Numbered from the stretch's first letter, positions 1-8,923 are shown. The stretch is 64,000 nucleotides of DNA from Flavobacteriales bacterium (GCA_027491075.1 JAIXWX010000025.1:1-64000); one strand, 5' to 3'. Numbers and translations: made by a program. Notes: a model not told the origin generated them from the sequence alone.

Positions 1-234
1 ATCACTTTAACGCTTTCCGAGACGATTCAATCACAATTTCAGAACGGAGATTTTGTATTGCATTTGTTTTCGATGGATGGTAGAAAAGTTTTGGAACAAC
101 GCGTTGCCTCTTCACAAATTATCCATGGTACTCCCTATCTACTTGATGTGTCTGCCCTTCCCTCCGGGCCATATTTACTGCACCTCACACAGAATAATTT
201 ATGGATCGATTCCCAAACGGTGGTGAGGGAGTGA
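1..234 (+). CDS. 3' end of a T9SS type A cargo protein (partial)
   Basis: This is the last 77 codons of a gene whose start lies before the window; frame 1 is open from base 1 to a TGA at 232-234. The translated tail has the features of a type A T9SS C-terminal sorting domain: a beta-rich run with FSMDGRKVLEQ (where these domains usually have a D(x)xGR/K turn), then LPSGPYLLHL, which matches the usual L.xGxYxlxl strand, and a short basic ending. From family knowledge, such domains direct a signal-peptide-bearing protein through the outer membrane to the surface. The function of the missing N-terminal part cannot be inferred. Confidence 0.8.
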   Translation: MTLTLSETIQSQFQNGDFVLHLFSMDGRKVLEQRVASSQIIHGTPYLLDVSALPSGPYLLHLTQNNLWIDSQTVVRE

Positions 235-237
235 GAT

Positions 238-756
238 TCAATACTTACTCTCCAGCTCGGCTCGGATGGCGTCGAGCGCCGTTTTAATGGCGCGGGTATT
301 CGTGGATGCCTCTAATTTAAAAATCTCTCGGCTCAAATCAATCGCGGCACTTTCGGGTTTAACTTTAAGAAACGCTTCTTTAATTAGCTCTAGCACTTCA
401 TCCTTTGCATTGCGCACCTTTTCCCAAGTGTCGTCGGAAACATACAATTGAAGTGATATGTTGTGCTCAAATTCTTCTCTCACGCTGCGCATCAATTCCA
501 ACTGTAACATTGCTGCAGATGAACCAGTGATGTTTTGACGCATCACCAAACTCGTAGGACTTATGCGCTCCAACATAATTATGACACGCTCATAAGCAGT
601 GATCCGAAGGGTACTCAACGCTTTATTATTATCTGACTTCAGTTGAAATGCCCAATTGCGTTCTTTATACTGCATCCATTGATTGAACATCCGTTGCACC
701 AATACAATAAGTACAATAAACAAGGAAAGGAATAAAGCTATAATGATGTAAGTCAT
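238..756 (-). CDS. Membrane-anchored conserved Bacteroidota protein (DUF7935-like)
   Basis: The 172-residue protein has one strongly hydrophobic N-terminal segment (about residues 3-20) without a cleavage site, followed by a mostly helical cytoplasmic or periplasmic body. It contains LRITAYERVIIMLERISP and a later REEFEHNISLQLYVSDDTW stretch, which I associate with an uncharacterised Bacteroidota family (I believe DUF7935; name from memory). The start codon lies 10 bases after the stop of the upstream FAS1-like lipoprotein gene, so the two are probably cotranscribed. No catalytic motif is visible and function is unknown. Confidence 0.8.
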   Translation of the reverse strand: MTYIIIALFLSLFIVLIVLVQRMFNQWMQYKERNWAFQLKSDNNKALSTLRITAYERVIIMLERISPTSLVMRQNITGSSAAMLQLELMRSVREEFEHNISLQLYVSDDTWEKVRNAKDEVLELIKEAFLKVKPESAAIDLSREIFKLEASTNTRAIKTALDAIRAELESKY

Positions 757-766
757 AAATGTAATT

Positions 767-1342
767 TTATCTTAAGTCTTGAAGCATTAATTGTGTTAGG
801 TAAACCACACTTCCCGATGCTGTCATGATTTGTTTCTCGCTATAAATGGCCGTTCCAATATTACGCCCTCCGGGCTGGAGTTCTATATTTTCTCCGGAAA
901 TAGTAGCCAGTTGCTTTACTCCCGTTTCTTTTGCTAAAGTTAAGTTTTCCTTCACGATATAGCGGCCTACAAATTCATCCATTAAATAGCTTTTATTGGG
1001 GTCTCGGAGTGCTTTTAATTTTTCTTCTCCTAAACCCAAAAGCAATTCGTTCTTTATTCCCAATATAAGCCATGGTCCATTTTTGAGTGTTTCCGCCCAT
1101 TTCGAACGCCTCACCATTCCTGCCCAGATTCCCATTTCGGGATCAGAGACGAGGTAAGCGAAAGCACTGTTTCTGTCATACGCGCCTTCTCGATTGGCGC
1201 GAATCTGCACGCTGCGCTGCTCGGGTGTAAGCGTCGTATCTTTTCGTTGCTCTGTTGGGGAATTTTTAGGGCCCCTTGTATCACTGCAGGAAAGGAGTGT
1301 AACAAATAGAAGGATAAAAAGAAAAATATCTAATTTTCTCAT
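767..1342 (-). CDS. FAS1 (fasciclin)-like lipoprotein
   Basis: I start at the ATG at 1342 (191 aa) rather than an in-frame ATG at 1378, because a -7 promoter box (1354-1347) lies between them. The N terminus MRKLDIFLFILLFVTLLSCS is a lipoprotein signal with lipobox LLSC. The body resembles a single FAS1 domain: a GPWLILGIKNELLLGL segment at the place of the usual 'TLFAPtNdAF', then a spacer, FVGRYIVKENLTL at the usual Y/H-h-V position, QLATISGENIEL, and a C-terminal strand SGSVVYLTQLML where FAS1 ends in 'ngvihvid.vL'. FAS1 domains mediate adhesion or protein contacts. The match is by pattern only; a generic lipoprotein is the alternative. Confidence 0.7.
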   Translation of the reverse strand: MRKLDIFLFILLFVTLLSCSDTRGPKNSPTEQRKDTTLTPEQRSVQIRANREGAYDRNSAFAYLVSDPEMGIWAGMVRRSKWAETLKNGPWLILGIKNELLLGLGEEKLKALRDPNKSYLMDEFVGRYIVKENLTLAKETGVKQLATISGENIELQPGGRNIGTAIYSEKQIMTASGSVVYLTQLMLQDLR

Positions 1343-1346
1343 GCGG

Positions 1347-1354
1347 CGAAGGTA
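1347..1354 (-). promoter_or_regulatory. -7 box TACCTTCG of the FAS1-like gene
   Basis: It matches the Bacteroidota -7 element TAnnTTTG with C for the third T. Only four bases (CCGC) separate it from the ATG at 1342, so the transcript is predicted to begin at or next to the start codon. Confidence 0.6.
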
Positions 1355-1390
1355 CAATTTCCATTGAATAATCATCATATTTGCTTCTGT

Positions 1391-3640
1391 ATGAAATGCA
1401 TGAATGCCTTATTCTTGATTCTATCTGTTATGATAGGATTGGATTCTTTTTCTCAAGAAAGAATAAGATCAAGAGATCTGCCGCAAGTAATTGAAAACGA
1501 TATCGCATTGAAAAACGCGTGGGCAGGAGGATTGAATTCACCTCAATTCAATCAACTGGACATCAATTATGACGGACTACTTGATTTATTTGTGTTTGAT
1601 CGGCATGGAGATAGAAAAATGCTTTTCGAAAACATGGGCAATGGTTCATATCATTTTACACGTGCATTCAATAATCAATTGCCCGCAGGATTGGATAACT
1701 GGGTGGTGACTCGGGATTTTAATTGCGATGGTAGAATGGATATTGCCACAAATTCTCAAAGTGGTTTTGTTCTCTTTTTTAATATCGGAAATGCCCAAAA
1801 TGGGATGAATTGGGAGCAGTTGCAGACGCCCAATTTCAACAATTTGGTTATGGCGGAATATGACTTTAGTAACGATCCATTTACAGCTCCGATTTATTCT
1901 CTTTCAATCGATATACCCAGTTTTACTGACCATGACGATGATGGGGATATAGATCTTTTCACCTTTACAGAACTCAGCAATACGGTCTATTATTATAAAA
2001 ATATGGCAGTTGAAAATGGAAATTGTACTGTGCCTGCCTTCGAATGCGTGAATAGATGTTATGGTTATTTCAGCGAGAGCGTTGAGTCGTTCGATATGTT
2101 TTTTGGAGATGAGGCAGAGTGTCAGTTCAATGTAATTGATCCTAGATCATTTCGTCCGGAAGATTTGGAGAGCAGCAATCGTCTCCACGCAGGTGGTACA
2201 ATGCTACAAATTGATTTGGACAACAACGGAATAGATGATTTAATTCTCTCGGATGTTACAGAATCAAACATGGGAGCATTATTAATGACCAATTCTACAG
2301 AGAATAGAGATAGTGTTGCTACCGTACAATTCGATTTTCCTTTGAATAACGGAAGCAGTGAGCCTGTAAATATGAGCGTCTTTCCCGCGGGATATTATTT
2401 GGATTTAGATGGCGATGGAACCAAGGAACTACTCGTGAGTCCCAACACTTCATCTGAATCAGAAGATCGATTTTCTGTGTGGCATTACTCGAACGATGGT
2501 CAAAATGATTTGCCTCTGTTTGAACTTACCTCTACACGTTTTTTACAAGAGGAAATGATTGATGTAGGTACCAATGCAAGTCCATGTTTTGAAGATCTGA
2601 ACTATGATGGATTGGTTGATTTAGTAGTTGCCAATCGGCGCCATAGTACTCCCGATAATTCGTTCTCTTCAAAATTGCGCTATTACAGAAACATCGGTTC
2701 AAATGAAGTTCCGGTTTTTGAATTAATAGATGACAACTATCTCAATATCCCTTCCTTTCAGTGGAGGTCAATTTATCCTGCATTTGCAGACTTGGATGCG
2801 GATGGAGATCGCGAATTGTTGCTAGGAGATCTAGATGGAGTGATTCATGTTTTCTACAATTCTAACAACGGCATTGGAGAGTCACAGTTTTCAGCTCCAC
2901 CGGTTTTGCTAACGAACAACACCAATCAGAATATCGATGTGGGACAAAGTTCAACTCCACAGGTATTGGATTACGATGAGGATGGCTTATTGGATTTGAT
3001 GATTGGAGAAAAAAATGGGAACATTAATTTTTATCGAAATATTGGAACAACTCAAAACGCAATTTTCGAATTGATGGAAGATACTGTCGGAGATGTTTTA
3101 GCCACAAGTTTCTTGGGAGTGGATGGTTTTTCTGTTCCCCTTTTCTTTAAGAATGATCAAGCTCAATGGGAGTTGTTGGTGGGTTCTGAAACGGGACAGT
3201 TGGGTTATTACGATGCACCTTATTCATTAATATTTGAATCATATAATTTTCTTGCAGAAGATTATTTTGGTGATGTAGAGGGTACTCGGACTGCTGTCGC
3301 TATGCGCGATATTACCAACGACGGAATTACAGAAATAGCGGTTGGATTGGTCGGAGGAGGTATTGCAATGCACTTATCTGAAGATTTGACCGTAAGGGTG
3401 AACGAGCTGAGCATGGAAAAGGCCTGGAGCCTTTTTCCCAATCCTGTTCAAAGAGGCAGAAACTACTGTATTTCTCGAGATGTTTCCTTCCCAACCACCC
3501 TCGAGATCTTCGATGTGGCTGGTAAAAGAATTATGCAAACAAGTATTTCGGGAGAAAAAGCATTCATTCCAGCGCCCATGGATTCCGGTACTTATTTTAT
3601 CCGGATACAAGGGCAAACAGGGGTAATGCTTGTTTACTAA
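1391..3640 (+). CDS. FG-GAP/VCBS-repeat T9SS type A surface protein
   Basis: The 749-residue protein begins with a signal peptide (MKCMNALFLILSVMIGLDSFSQ); a longer in-frame start at 1364 would put polar residues before it. The body carries repeated calcium-loop motifs of the FG-GAP/VCBS type: LDINYDGLLDLFVFD, DFNCDGRMDIATN, DHDDDGDIDLFTF, DLDNNGIDDLILSD, DLDGDGTKELLVS, DLNYDGLVDLVVAN, DLDADGDRELLLGD, DYDEDGLLDLMIGE. This predicts a beta-propeller. The last ~75 residues are a type A T9SS sorting domain (SLFPNPVQ..., EIFDVAGKRI, DSGTYFIRI). Proteins of this kind are exported and surface-attached or released; ligand unknown. A near-consensus -7 box CATATTTG at 1376-1383 lies 7 bases before the ATG. 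The gene is convergent with the DUF551 gene and shares CTAA with it. Confidence 0.9.
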   Translation: MKCMNALFLILSVMIGLDSFSQERIRSRDLPQVIENDIALKNAWAGGLNSPQFNQLDINYDGLLDLFVFDRHGDRKMLFENMGNGSYHFTRAFNNQLPAGLDNWVVTRDFNCDGRMDIATNSQSGFVLFFNIGNAQNGMNWEQLQTPNFNNLVMAEYDFSNDPFTAPIYSLSIDIPSFTDHDDDGDIDLFTFTELSNTVYYYKNMAVENGNCTVPAFECVNRCYGYFSESVESFDMFFGDEAECQFNVIDPRSFRPEDLESSNRLHAGGTMLQIDLDNNGIDDLILSDVTESNMGALLMTNSTENRDSVATVQFDFPLNNGSSEPVNMSVFPAGYYLDLDGDGTKELLVSPNTSSESEDRFSVWHYSNDGQNDLPLFELTSTRFLQEEMIDVGTNASPCFEDLNYDGLVDLVVANRRHSTPDNSFSSKLRYYRNIGSNEVPVFELIDDNYLNIPSFQWRSIYPAFADLDADGDRELLLGDLDGVIHVFYNSNNGIGESQFSAPPVLLTNNTNQNIDVGQSSTPQVLDYDEDGLLDLMIGEKNGNINFYRNIGTTQNAIFELMEDTVGDVLATSFLGVDGFSVPLFFKNDQAQWELLVGSETGQLGYYDAPYSLIFESYNFLAEDYFGDVEGTRTAVAMRDITNDGITEIAVGLVGGGIAMHLSEDLTVRVNELSMEKAWSLFPNPVQRGRNYCISRDVSFPTTLEIFDVAGKRIMQTSISGEKAFIPAPMDSGTYFIRIQGQTGVMLVY

Positions 3641-3903
3641 GGCTTATCTGGTATGGGCATCCAATGAGTCACATCTTTGAAGAAGTGATTACTATTTCCT
3701 TCGCCTTGCCAAAAATGCGAACCATGCTTTAATTGTTTTTCGCTACCTTCTGGATAAAAGTCTTGAAGAAAGCGTAACACAATGATTTCACGTAATTCAA
3801 ACTCTCCTGATTTTCCTGGGAGAAAGACTTTGTTATTTGGAACAAAGGCTAGAACTCTTTGCCCATCAGTGGGTAAACTATTTTGAATGGAGTACCAGTT
3901 CAT
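3637..3903 (-). CDS. DUF551-like small protein
   Basis: The 88-residue protein starts MNWYSIQNSLPTDGQRVLAF and ends with VTHWMPIPDKP, the W...LP..G..VL / THWMP.P pattern of DUF551-type proteins known from phage and bacteria. Its ATG overlaps the stop of the upstream BstA-like gene in ATGA, so it is the last gene of the seven-gene reverse operon, and its TAG stop overlaps the TAA of the convergent VCBS gene. No signal peptide or catalytic motif is visible; function is unknown. Confidence 0.7.
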   Translation of the reverse strand: MNWYSIQNSLPTDGQRVLAFVPNNKVFLPGKSGEFELREIIVLRFLQDFYPEGSEKQLKHGSHFWQGEGNSNHFFKDVTHWMPIPDKP

Positions 3904-4421
3904 AGCTGAGAGATCACTCTAATTTGTGCAGTATGATGTTTTCCGTGCCAATGAAAATAAGAAAGTACTTCGGATAAGGGGACAAGTCTGTCATATTCTG
4001 GATGATAATAGCATCTCGAAAAATCTTCTATACTCATCGAATAAAATACCTTGGAGATTCGGTCGTGGACGCCTTCAATCATTCGAAGAGAACCTTCTAA
4101 GTATTCCGAAGTCGCGTCTGGCATTTCCGCCCACGTATTTTCATCGTAAGGCTTCACAGTAGGATTGTTTTCTGCTAGAGCAAGTTTTACGCGAACAAAA
4201 ATATTGCAATGGGCATCTGCTAAGTGATGCACGATTTGCAATGCAGACCAACCTCCTGTTCGATAGGAGAGATGGAGTTGTTTTTTAGACAAGGATGTAA
4301 CAACTTTTCGGAGGTCTGTTGGTACCTGAGCGATGTCATTGATCATAATCTTTAAAACACCTTCGGTGATTTGCTCCGTTTTTTTGAATTTACCAATGGG
4401 GTAAGTTGCCGCGTCGAGCAT
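3900..4421 (-). CDS. bstA: YfiT/BstA-family DinB-fold bacillithiol transferase
   Basis: The 173-residue protein (start at the ATG at 4421; an upstream in-frame start would lie inside the previous gene) has the hallmarks of the YfiT branch of DinB-fold proteins: N-terminal YPIGKF, VHHLADAHCN, RVKLALAENNPTVKPYDE and C-terminal HWHGKHHTAQI. The first HH and the late HxxxH supply the three-histidine metal site of the fold. Family members transfer bacillithiol onto electrophiles for detoxification. A bacillithiol biosynthesis gene, bshA, is at 53022 in this window, so the substrate thiol is plausible here. It begins one base after the stop of the PaaG-like gene, with AAAGGA upstream. The exact acceptor is unknown. 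Confidence 0.85.
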   Translation of the reverse strand: MLDAATYPIGKFKKTEQITEGVLKIMINDIAQVPTDLRKVVTSLSKKQLHLSYRTGGWSALQIVHHLADAHCNIFVRVKLALAENNPTVKPYDENTWAEMPDATSEYLEGSLRMIEGVHDRISKVFYSMSIEDFSRCYYHPEYDRLVPLSEVLSYFHWHGKHHTAQIRVISQL

Positions 4422-4422
4422 A

Positions 4423-5202
4423 TTATTTTCCTTTAAAATTGGGCTTTCTTTTTTCCATAAATGAGGCAACGCCTTCCTTGTAGTCGGCGCTTCGTCCTGC
4501 TTTTATTTGTAAAGATTCTTCAAGCTGAAGTTGTTGTTCGAAGGAATTAGTCATGGCTAGATGGAGGGCTTTTTTAGTCAAGCTTATGCCATAAGTAGGC
4601 ATTTGTGCAAGAGTAGAAGCCAACGCAAATACTTCTTGAGAAAAAGTTTCGTCACTAAAAACTTTATAAATCATTCCCATTTTTTCGGCATCTGGTGCGC
4701 TTACTTTTTCACCAAGCATCATGAGTGCAGAAGCTTTCTGAAAACCGATTAGTCTCGGTAAGACATATGTACCTCCGCTATCGGGTATCAATCCGATTTT
4801 AGAAAATGCTTGAATGAAGGATGCGCTTTCTGCGGCCACCACAATGTCGCAACACAAGGCGATATTGGCACCTGCACCCGCTGCCACTCCATTGACCGCA
4901 GCTATTACGGGCTTCGGTATTTCCCGGATACGTGTCACAATTGGATTGTAATGTTCAGCTAGGATGCTTTGAAATCCAGGATTTTCAGGTCCTGATACTT
5001 CTGCTAAGTCTTGACCCGCACAGAAGGCTTTTCCATCCCCAACGATAACGATACAACGCACTTCTTCGTCGTTTTTACAATCGTCTAATGCACTTTGCAT
5101 GGCGAGCGCCATTTCACGGTTGAAGCTATTAAAAACCTTAGACCTGTTTAAAGTGATCGTAGCAATGCTCGATTCCTTTTTCAGAAGAATGGTGTCACTC
5201 AT
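4423..5202 (-). CDS. paaG: Enoyl-CoA hydratase/isomerase, PaaG-like
   Basis: This is a full-length 259-residue crotonase-fold protein. FCAGQDL and VNGVAAGAGANIALCCD form the CoA-binding and oxyanion-hole regions, and GLIPDSGGTYVLPRLIG carries the acidic residue (Asp of IPDSGG) typical of PaaG isomerases, which lack the second Glu of true hydratases. PaaG isomerises ring-1,2-epoxyphenylacetyl-CoA to the oxepin in aerobic phenylacetate degradation. No other paa gene is in the window, so another 2-enoyl-CoA isomerase or hydratase role is possible. It sits between bioY (3-base gap) and the BstA-like gene (1-base gap) in a tight operon. Confidence 0.8.
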   Translation of the reverse strand: MSDTILLKKESSIATITLNRSKVFNSFNREMALAMQSALDDCKNDEEVRCIVIVGDGKAFCAGQDLAEVSGPENPGFQSILAEHYNPIVTRIREIPKPVIAAVNGVAAGAGANIALCCDIVVAAESASFIQAFSKIGLIPDSGGTYVLPRLIGFQKASALMMLGEKVSAPDAEKMGMIYKVFSDETFSQEVFALASTLAQMPTYGISLTKKALHLAMTNSFEQQLQLEESLQIKAGRSADYKEGVASFMEKRKPNFKGK

Positions 5203-5205
5203 GAG

Positions 5206-5769
5206 TTATTTTTTTAAATAAAAATCTTTTCTTCCAGCCAATAAACGTATCAGTATAGTCATTACTAGAAAACCTAAGGATGATTTTATTGCGGCTCCGG
5301 GAAGTACATTTCGTAAGTCATTCATGTATTGATCGGGACGAAAACTTTTTAGCCATAAAGCACCCATTACAAGGATTATGGCATGCCCAAGAAGCCAATT
5401 TCCAAAATGGCCAAAAGGATTTTTCGAGAATTCAAAATCAGTGAGAAAACCGCATATCAATGAAGCAGCAATGAATCCGAAAAAGAAACCTCCTGATTGA
5501 CCGATCACATTTTCGTAGCCTCCCACATACCCGCTGAAGATGGGTAATCCAGCCATGCCAAACAATGTATAAAGGAGTGCATTCAATCCTCCAACTTGCC
5601 ATCCGAAGGCAATAGCAAAGAAAAGAAGAAATAATGTTTGCAGTGTTATGGGAAGAATTCCTTCCGTTTTAATCACTAGCGGCCCTAGGCTGCAAGTGAA
5701 CACCAAACTGATCAGTAGTTTTATCACTAGATCATATTGTGGAGAAAAGCGGAGGTAATTGTTGAGCAT
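5206..5769 (-). CDS. bioY: BioY-family biotin transporter S component
   Basis: The 187-residue integral membrane protein (start ATG 5769; longer reading would overlap the M1 peptidase gene) has about six hydrophobic segments. ITLQTLFLLFFAIAFG and GMAGLPIFSG...GG...QSGGFFFGFI match the BioY signature (QT.fv.la, G.PvF.gg.gG...GptGGyl.Gf). BioY is the substrate-binding subunit of an ECF transporter that takes up biotin. No EcfA/EcfT genes are adjacent; BioY can use shared energising modules. It is translationally close to the M1 peptidase gene (TAA, one base, ATG). No biotin-type operator is obvious because it lies inside an operon. Confidence 0.85.
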   Translation of the reverse strand: MLNNYLRFSPQYDLVIKLLISLVFTCSLGPLVIKTEGILPITLQTLFLLFFAIAFGWQVGGLNALLYTLFGMAGLPIFSGYVGGYENVIGQSGGFFFGFIAASLICGFLTDFEFSKNPFGHFGNWLLGHAIILVMGALWLKSFRPDQYMNDLRNVLPGAAIKSSLGFLVMTILIRLLAGRKDFYLKK

Positions 5770-5770
5770 A

Positions 5771-7630
5771 TTAACGTTCGATAATGAAGTTATAAGGTGT
5801 TGCTGGCACGGCAAGGGTATTATTGTCTCTATCAGTGTCTGCCAATCCTTCGAATGGATCAATAACAATTGAGTCAATTTTATCCGCGCTGAATGGTATT
5901 TCCATTTCATAGAATGGATCTACCCATCTCCAATCTTCTTTCACCTCCCATGCCTTGCCATTATAATCCTCTTTCGCTTTTGAGCCGCGCATCAGTTCCA
6001 AAGGAATACTATACATGTATCGGTCACCATTTTTAAGGACTATTTCTACATCGAGAGGCATAGGCATTAAACCGACTTTTTCTAGTACCACGGTACTTTT
6101 GTTTTCTTGGCCGTATAGTGCCTTAATTTTATAGTCGATCGTTTTGGTTGAAAGCACAAAATACTCATAATACCAATCGAGTACTAATCCACTTTGTTTT
6201 TCCATCACCGCAATGAAATTTTTATCCGTTGGATGCTTGAATTTCCATTGATCATAATAGGCGAGCATTCCTTTGTCAAAATTTTCTTTTCCCATGATAT
6301 ATCTCAATTGAGCAAGAAAAACTTCTCCCTTGGAATAGGATGCAGTGCCATAAGCATAATTGGTAATATAATGATCAGCATGGGTGCTCAGGGCTTCTTC
6401 TTTTCCTTCTTTCACAATGCTTAAATAACCACTATACGCATCACTGTGATCACCAGGAATTCGACCAGCAAACAATCGATTAAAGGCCTCTGAGGAAGCA
6501 AAGCTCGTAAAGCCTTCATCCATCCAAGGATACAGAGATTCATTTGTCGCAAGAATTCCTTGATACCAGCTGTGTGCAGCCTCATGGAGTATTACTCCCA
6601 CCAGGCTTGGCTGCTTTCTATTACCAGTGATCAGTGTCGCCATGGGATATTCCATTCCACCATCACCGCCTTGTATAATGGTGTACTGCGAATAGGGATA
6701 TTTTCCGAAGTTTTCGGAAAGAAATTGAAATCCTTTTTTTACCAAATCAACGCTTTCATTCCACACTTTCCCATAGATGGGATCGTTTTGAAAAAAGAAG
6801 TGCAAGAGAGGACCGTTTTCAATTTGTGCGGTTGTGTGCACGTAATCTGGATCTGCTGCCCAAGCGAAATCATGAACTTTCTCCGCCTTAAACTTCCAGG
6901 TTAAAGTATTTCCAGAAGGACGTTTTACTTTGGCTTCATCGATGTATCCATAACCAATTTCTTGTGGGTTTTGAAGCACTCCTGTTCCTCCAATGATGTA
7001 CTTCTTATCCATGGTGATGTTCACTTCAAAATTACCCCAAACACCATAGAACTCACGACCAATATACGGATTGGGATGCCAGCCATCTTGATCATATTCG
7101 CAAAGCTTTGGATACCATTGTGTCATACTGTAATCGATTCCTTCAGTACTATTTCTGCCTGAGCGACGCACTTGTGCTGGAACCTGTCCTTCAAATTCTA
7201 AGTCAATAATCACTTTTTGACCCTTACCAATAGGCTTGTCAAGGGATACTTCTAAGATGGTTTCATTTTCCAAGAAACGTTGTTCTTTTCCATTAACCTT
7301 AAGTTTTTTAACATGTTGATGACCGTACTCCTCAGGCTTTAATTTGGATATGCGATCTCCTACACGAGGATCTGGATCGGCGATGAGTCTGGAGCGCACA
7401 TCCATGCTACTCAGCGGCTGGAAGGCATTAAAGTACAAATGAAAAAACAGTTGGTTTAAATCGTCAGGTGAATTGTTAGTATAGGTAATACTGCTCGTTC
7501 CTGAAAATTGATGGGTTTTATCATTGAGTTGGATATGGATTTTATAATCAGCACTTTGCTGCCAGTATTGAGCAATGCCAGAAAATTCAATCCCTACAAA
7601 AAGAAAAATAAGAGTGAAATACTTTATCAT
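5771..7630 (-). CDS. Exported M1-family metallopeptidase
   Basis: The start is taken at ATG 7630 (619 aa), two bases after the kdsC stop; an alternative ATG at 7639 overlaps kdsC. The N terminus MIKYFTLIFLFVGIEFSGIAQ is a signal peptide. The catalytic part has GGMEYP (substrate-binding GxMEN-type loop) and HEAAH followed 18 residues later by Glu in MDEGF, the complete HEXXH-X18-E zinc site of gluzincins. Peptidases of this kind trim peptides in the periplasm or outside the cell. C-terminal to the catalytic domain is a helical/beta region without a clear sorting domain. A second, different M1 enzyme lies at 10524-12377. Confidence 0.9.
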   Translation of the reverse strand: MIKYFTLIFLFVGIEFSGIAQYWQQSADYKIHIQLNDKTHQFSGTSSITYTNNSPDDLNQLFFHLYFNAFQPLSSMDVRSRLIADPDPRVGDRISKLKPEEYGHQHVKKLKVNGKEQRFLENETILEVSLDKPIGKGQKVIIDLEFEGQVPAQVRRSGRNSTEGIDYSMTQWYPKLCEYDQDGWHPNPYIGREFYGVWGNFEVNITMDKKYIIGGTGVLQNPQEIGYGYIDEAKVKRPSGNTLTWKFKAEKVHDFAWAADPDYVHTTAQIENGPLLHFFFQNDPIYGKVWNESVDLVKKGFQFLSENFGKYPYSQYTIIQGGDGGMEYPMATLITGNRKQPSLVGVILHEAAHSWYQGILATNESLYPWMDEGFTSFASSEAFNRLFAGRIPGDHSDAYSGYLSIVKEGKEEALSTHADHYITNYAYGTASYSKGEVFLAQLRYIMGKENFDKGMLAYYDQWKFKHPTDKNFIAVMEKQSGLVLDWYYEYFVLSTKTIDYKIKALYGQENKSTVVLEKVGLMPMPLDVEIVLKNGDRYMYSIPLELMRGSKAKEDYNGKAWEVKEDWRWVDPFYEMEIPFSADKIDSIVIDPFEGLADTDRDNNTLAVPATPYNFIIER

Positions 7631-7632
7631 AA

Positions 7633-8157
7633 TTACCATATATGTCCTTCGGCATCGAGCCAAAGATTTTTGATTTTTAATGCTTGTTCAAGGATGTCCC
7701 GTACGCAACCTTTTCCTCCATTTCGATCGGAAATATAATCACATATTTCTTTGATCTCTGAAGCGGCATCGGCAGGACATGTTTTCAATCCAACGTACTG
7801 TAAAACGGGAAGGTCGGGAATGTCATCTCCCATATAACATACCGTTGATATATCAATTTCGTTTTGTTTTAAATAGGCTTGAAGAATTGGCAACTTTTCG
7901 GAAGAGCCAAGAAAGATGTCTTTTACTCCCAGTGATTCAAAACGCTTTCTTACTATTTCGTTTTTTCCTCCAGAAAGTATAACTATTCTCAAGCCTTTTT
8001 TGACGGCCAATTGCACTGCATATCCATCTCTAACATTAGCGGTGCGCATTTGCTCCCCGTCAGCGGTGAGATACACTATATTGTCGGTAAATACTCCGTC
8101 GATATCAAAGACAAAGGTGCTTATTTCTTTTAATTTAGATTTATAGTTGAGTGTCAT
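7633..8157 (-). CDS. kdsC: KdsC-like HAD phosphatase (Kdo-8-P phosphatase)
   Basis: The 174-residue protein has the length and motifs of class C0 HAD phosphatases: DIDGVFTDN (nucleophile Asp18 and acid/base Asp20), ILSGGK (motif II Ser), a conserved Lys region, and MGDDIPDLPVL (motif IV acidic pair). KdsC removes phosphate from 3-deoxy-D-manno-octulosonate 8-phosphate in lipopolysaccharide core synthesis; YrbI-type relatives can act on other sugar acid phosphates. No kdsA or kdsB is in the window. The gene start overlaps the DUF2520 gene by 17 bases, indicating cotranslation. Confidence 0.85.
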   Translation of the reverse strand: MTLNYKSKLKEISTFVFDIDGVFTDNIVYLTADGEQMRTANVRDGYAVQLAVKKGLRIVILSGGKNEIVRKRFESLGVKDIFLGSSEKLPILQAYLKQNEIDISTVCYMGDDIPDLPVLQYVGLKTCPADAASEIKEICDYISDRNGGKGCVRDILEQALKIKNLWLDAEGHIW

Positions 8158-8917
8158 AGTATTTTTTGATAATTGAATCAGTCATTACTCTGTAAATATT
8201 CTTTACTTCATCAAGTCCAGCTAAAGATTCTAAATGCTTTTCAATCGTATTTTGATCATTGCGAAAGGCTGGACCCGTTTGAATTTGCGACGGAAGCATC
8301 GTTTGAAGCTTCTCATACTGCGACTCAATGATTGGCCTCAAAACATCGAAAGGAATATCTTCTTTTTGGAGCAACCCATGTGCGACGGTTAGCAGATGAT
8401 TGGTGAAATTATTGGCAAATACCGCAGCTATGTGCAAAGTGGTGCGTTGTGCGCTATTCGCCTCGTAGATTACCCCGCCAATTATTTCCACCAATAACTT
8501 CATTTTTTTAGAAAGCACAGAATCACTGCTCTCAATGAAGAATGGAGCGCCTTTGAGAGAGCCCGGCTGATTTTTCTTCAGGCTTTGTAGTGTCCATAAG
8601 ACTCCGCGCTGAGCGCGCTGAAGCATAAGTATATCTACGGCTCCTGCTGTATGAATTACTGGAAGATGGGAAGGTATTCTTGAATCAATATCGGATATAG
8701 CATTGTCACTTATGGCGAGCAGAACGAAGTCGGTATCCAAAGGCAATTTTTCCAACTCATCAATAACCGGAATTCCATGGGCCAGAGAGAATTCTTGACG
8801 GTGCAAAATATTTCTGGAGTATACAGCATTCCAACGGATCGAAGTGTTTTTTGTGGCCTGCACGAAGTGCCATGCAACATTTCCCGTACCTACCAACGCT
8901 ATGTTCATTCCATTCAT
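8141..8917 (-). CDS. Rossmann-fold / DUF2520 domain protein
   Basis: The 258-residue protein begins MNGMNIALVGTGNVAWHFVQA, a GxGxxA dinucleotide-binding loop directly at the N terminus. LLAISDNAIS and a HTAG motif (VIHTAGAVDIL) follow, then a helical C-terminal half typical of DUF2520 (LHIAAVFANNFTNHLL). This architecture resembles F420/NADP-dependent and pyrroline-carboxylate-reductase-like dehydrogenases, but the substrate is not known. I chose ATG 8917 because a -7 box ends 6 bases upstream; ATG 8908 is also possible. It is the first gene of the seven-gene reverse operon ending at 3637. Confidence 0.85.
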   Translation of the reverse strand: MNGMNIALVGTGNVAWHFVQATKNTSIRWNAVYSRNILHRQEFSLAHGIPVIDELEKLPLDTDFVLLAISDNAISDIDSRIPSHLPVIHTAGAVDILMLQRAQRGVLWTLQSLKKNQPGSLKGAPFFIESSDSVLSKKMKLLVEIIGGVIYEANSAQRTTLHIAAVFANNFTNHLLTVAHGLLQKEDIPFDVLRPIIESQYEKLQTMLPSQIQTGPAFRNDQNTIEKHLESLAGLDEVKNIYRVMTDSIIKKYYDTQL

Positions 8918-8923
8918 CGAATG

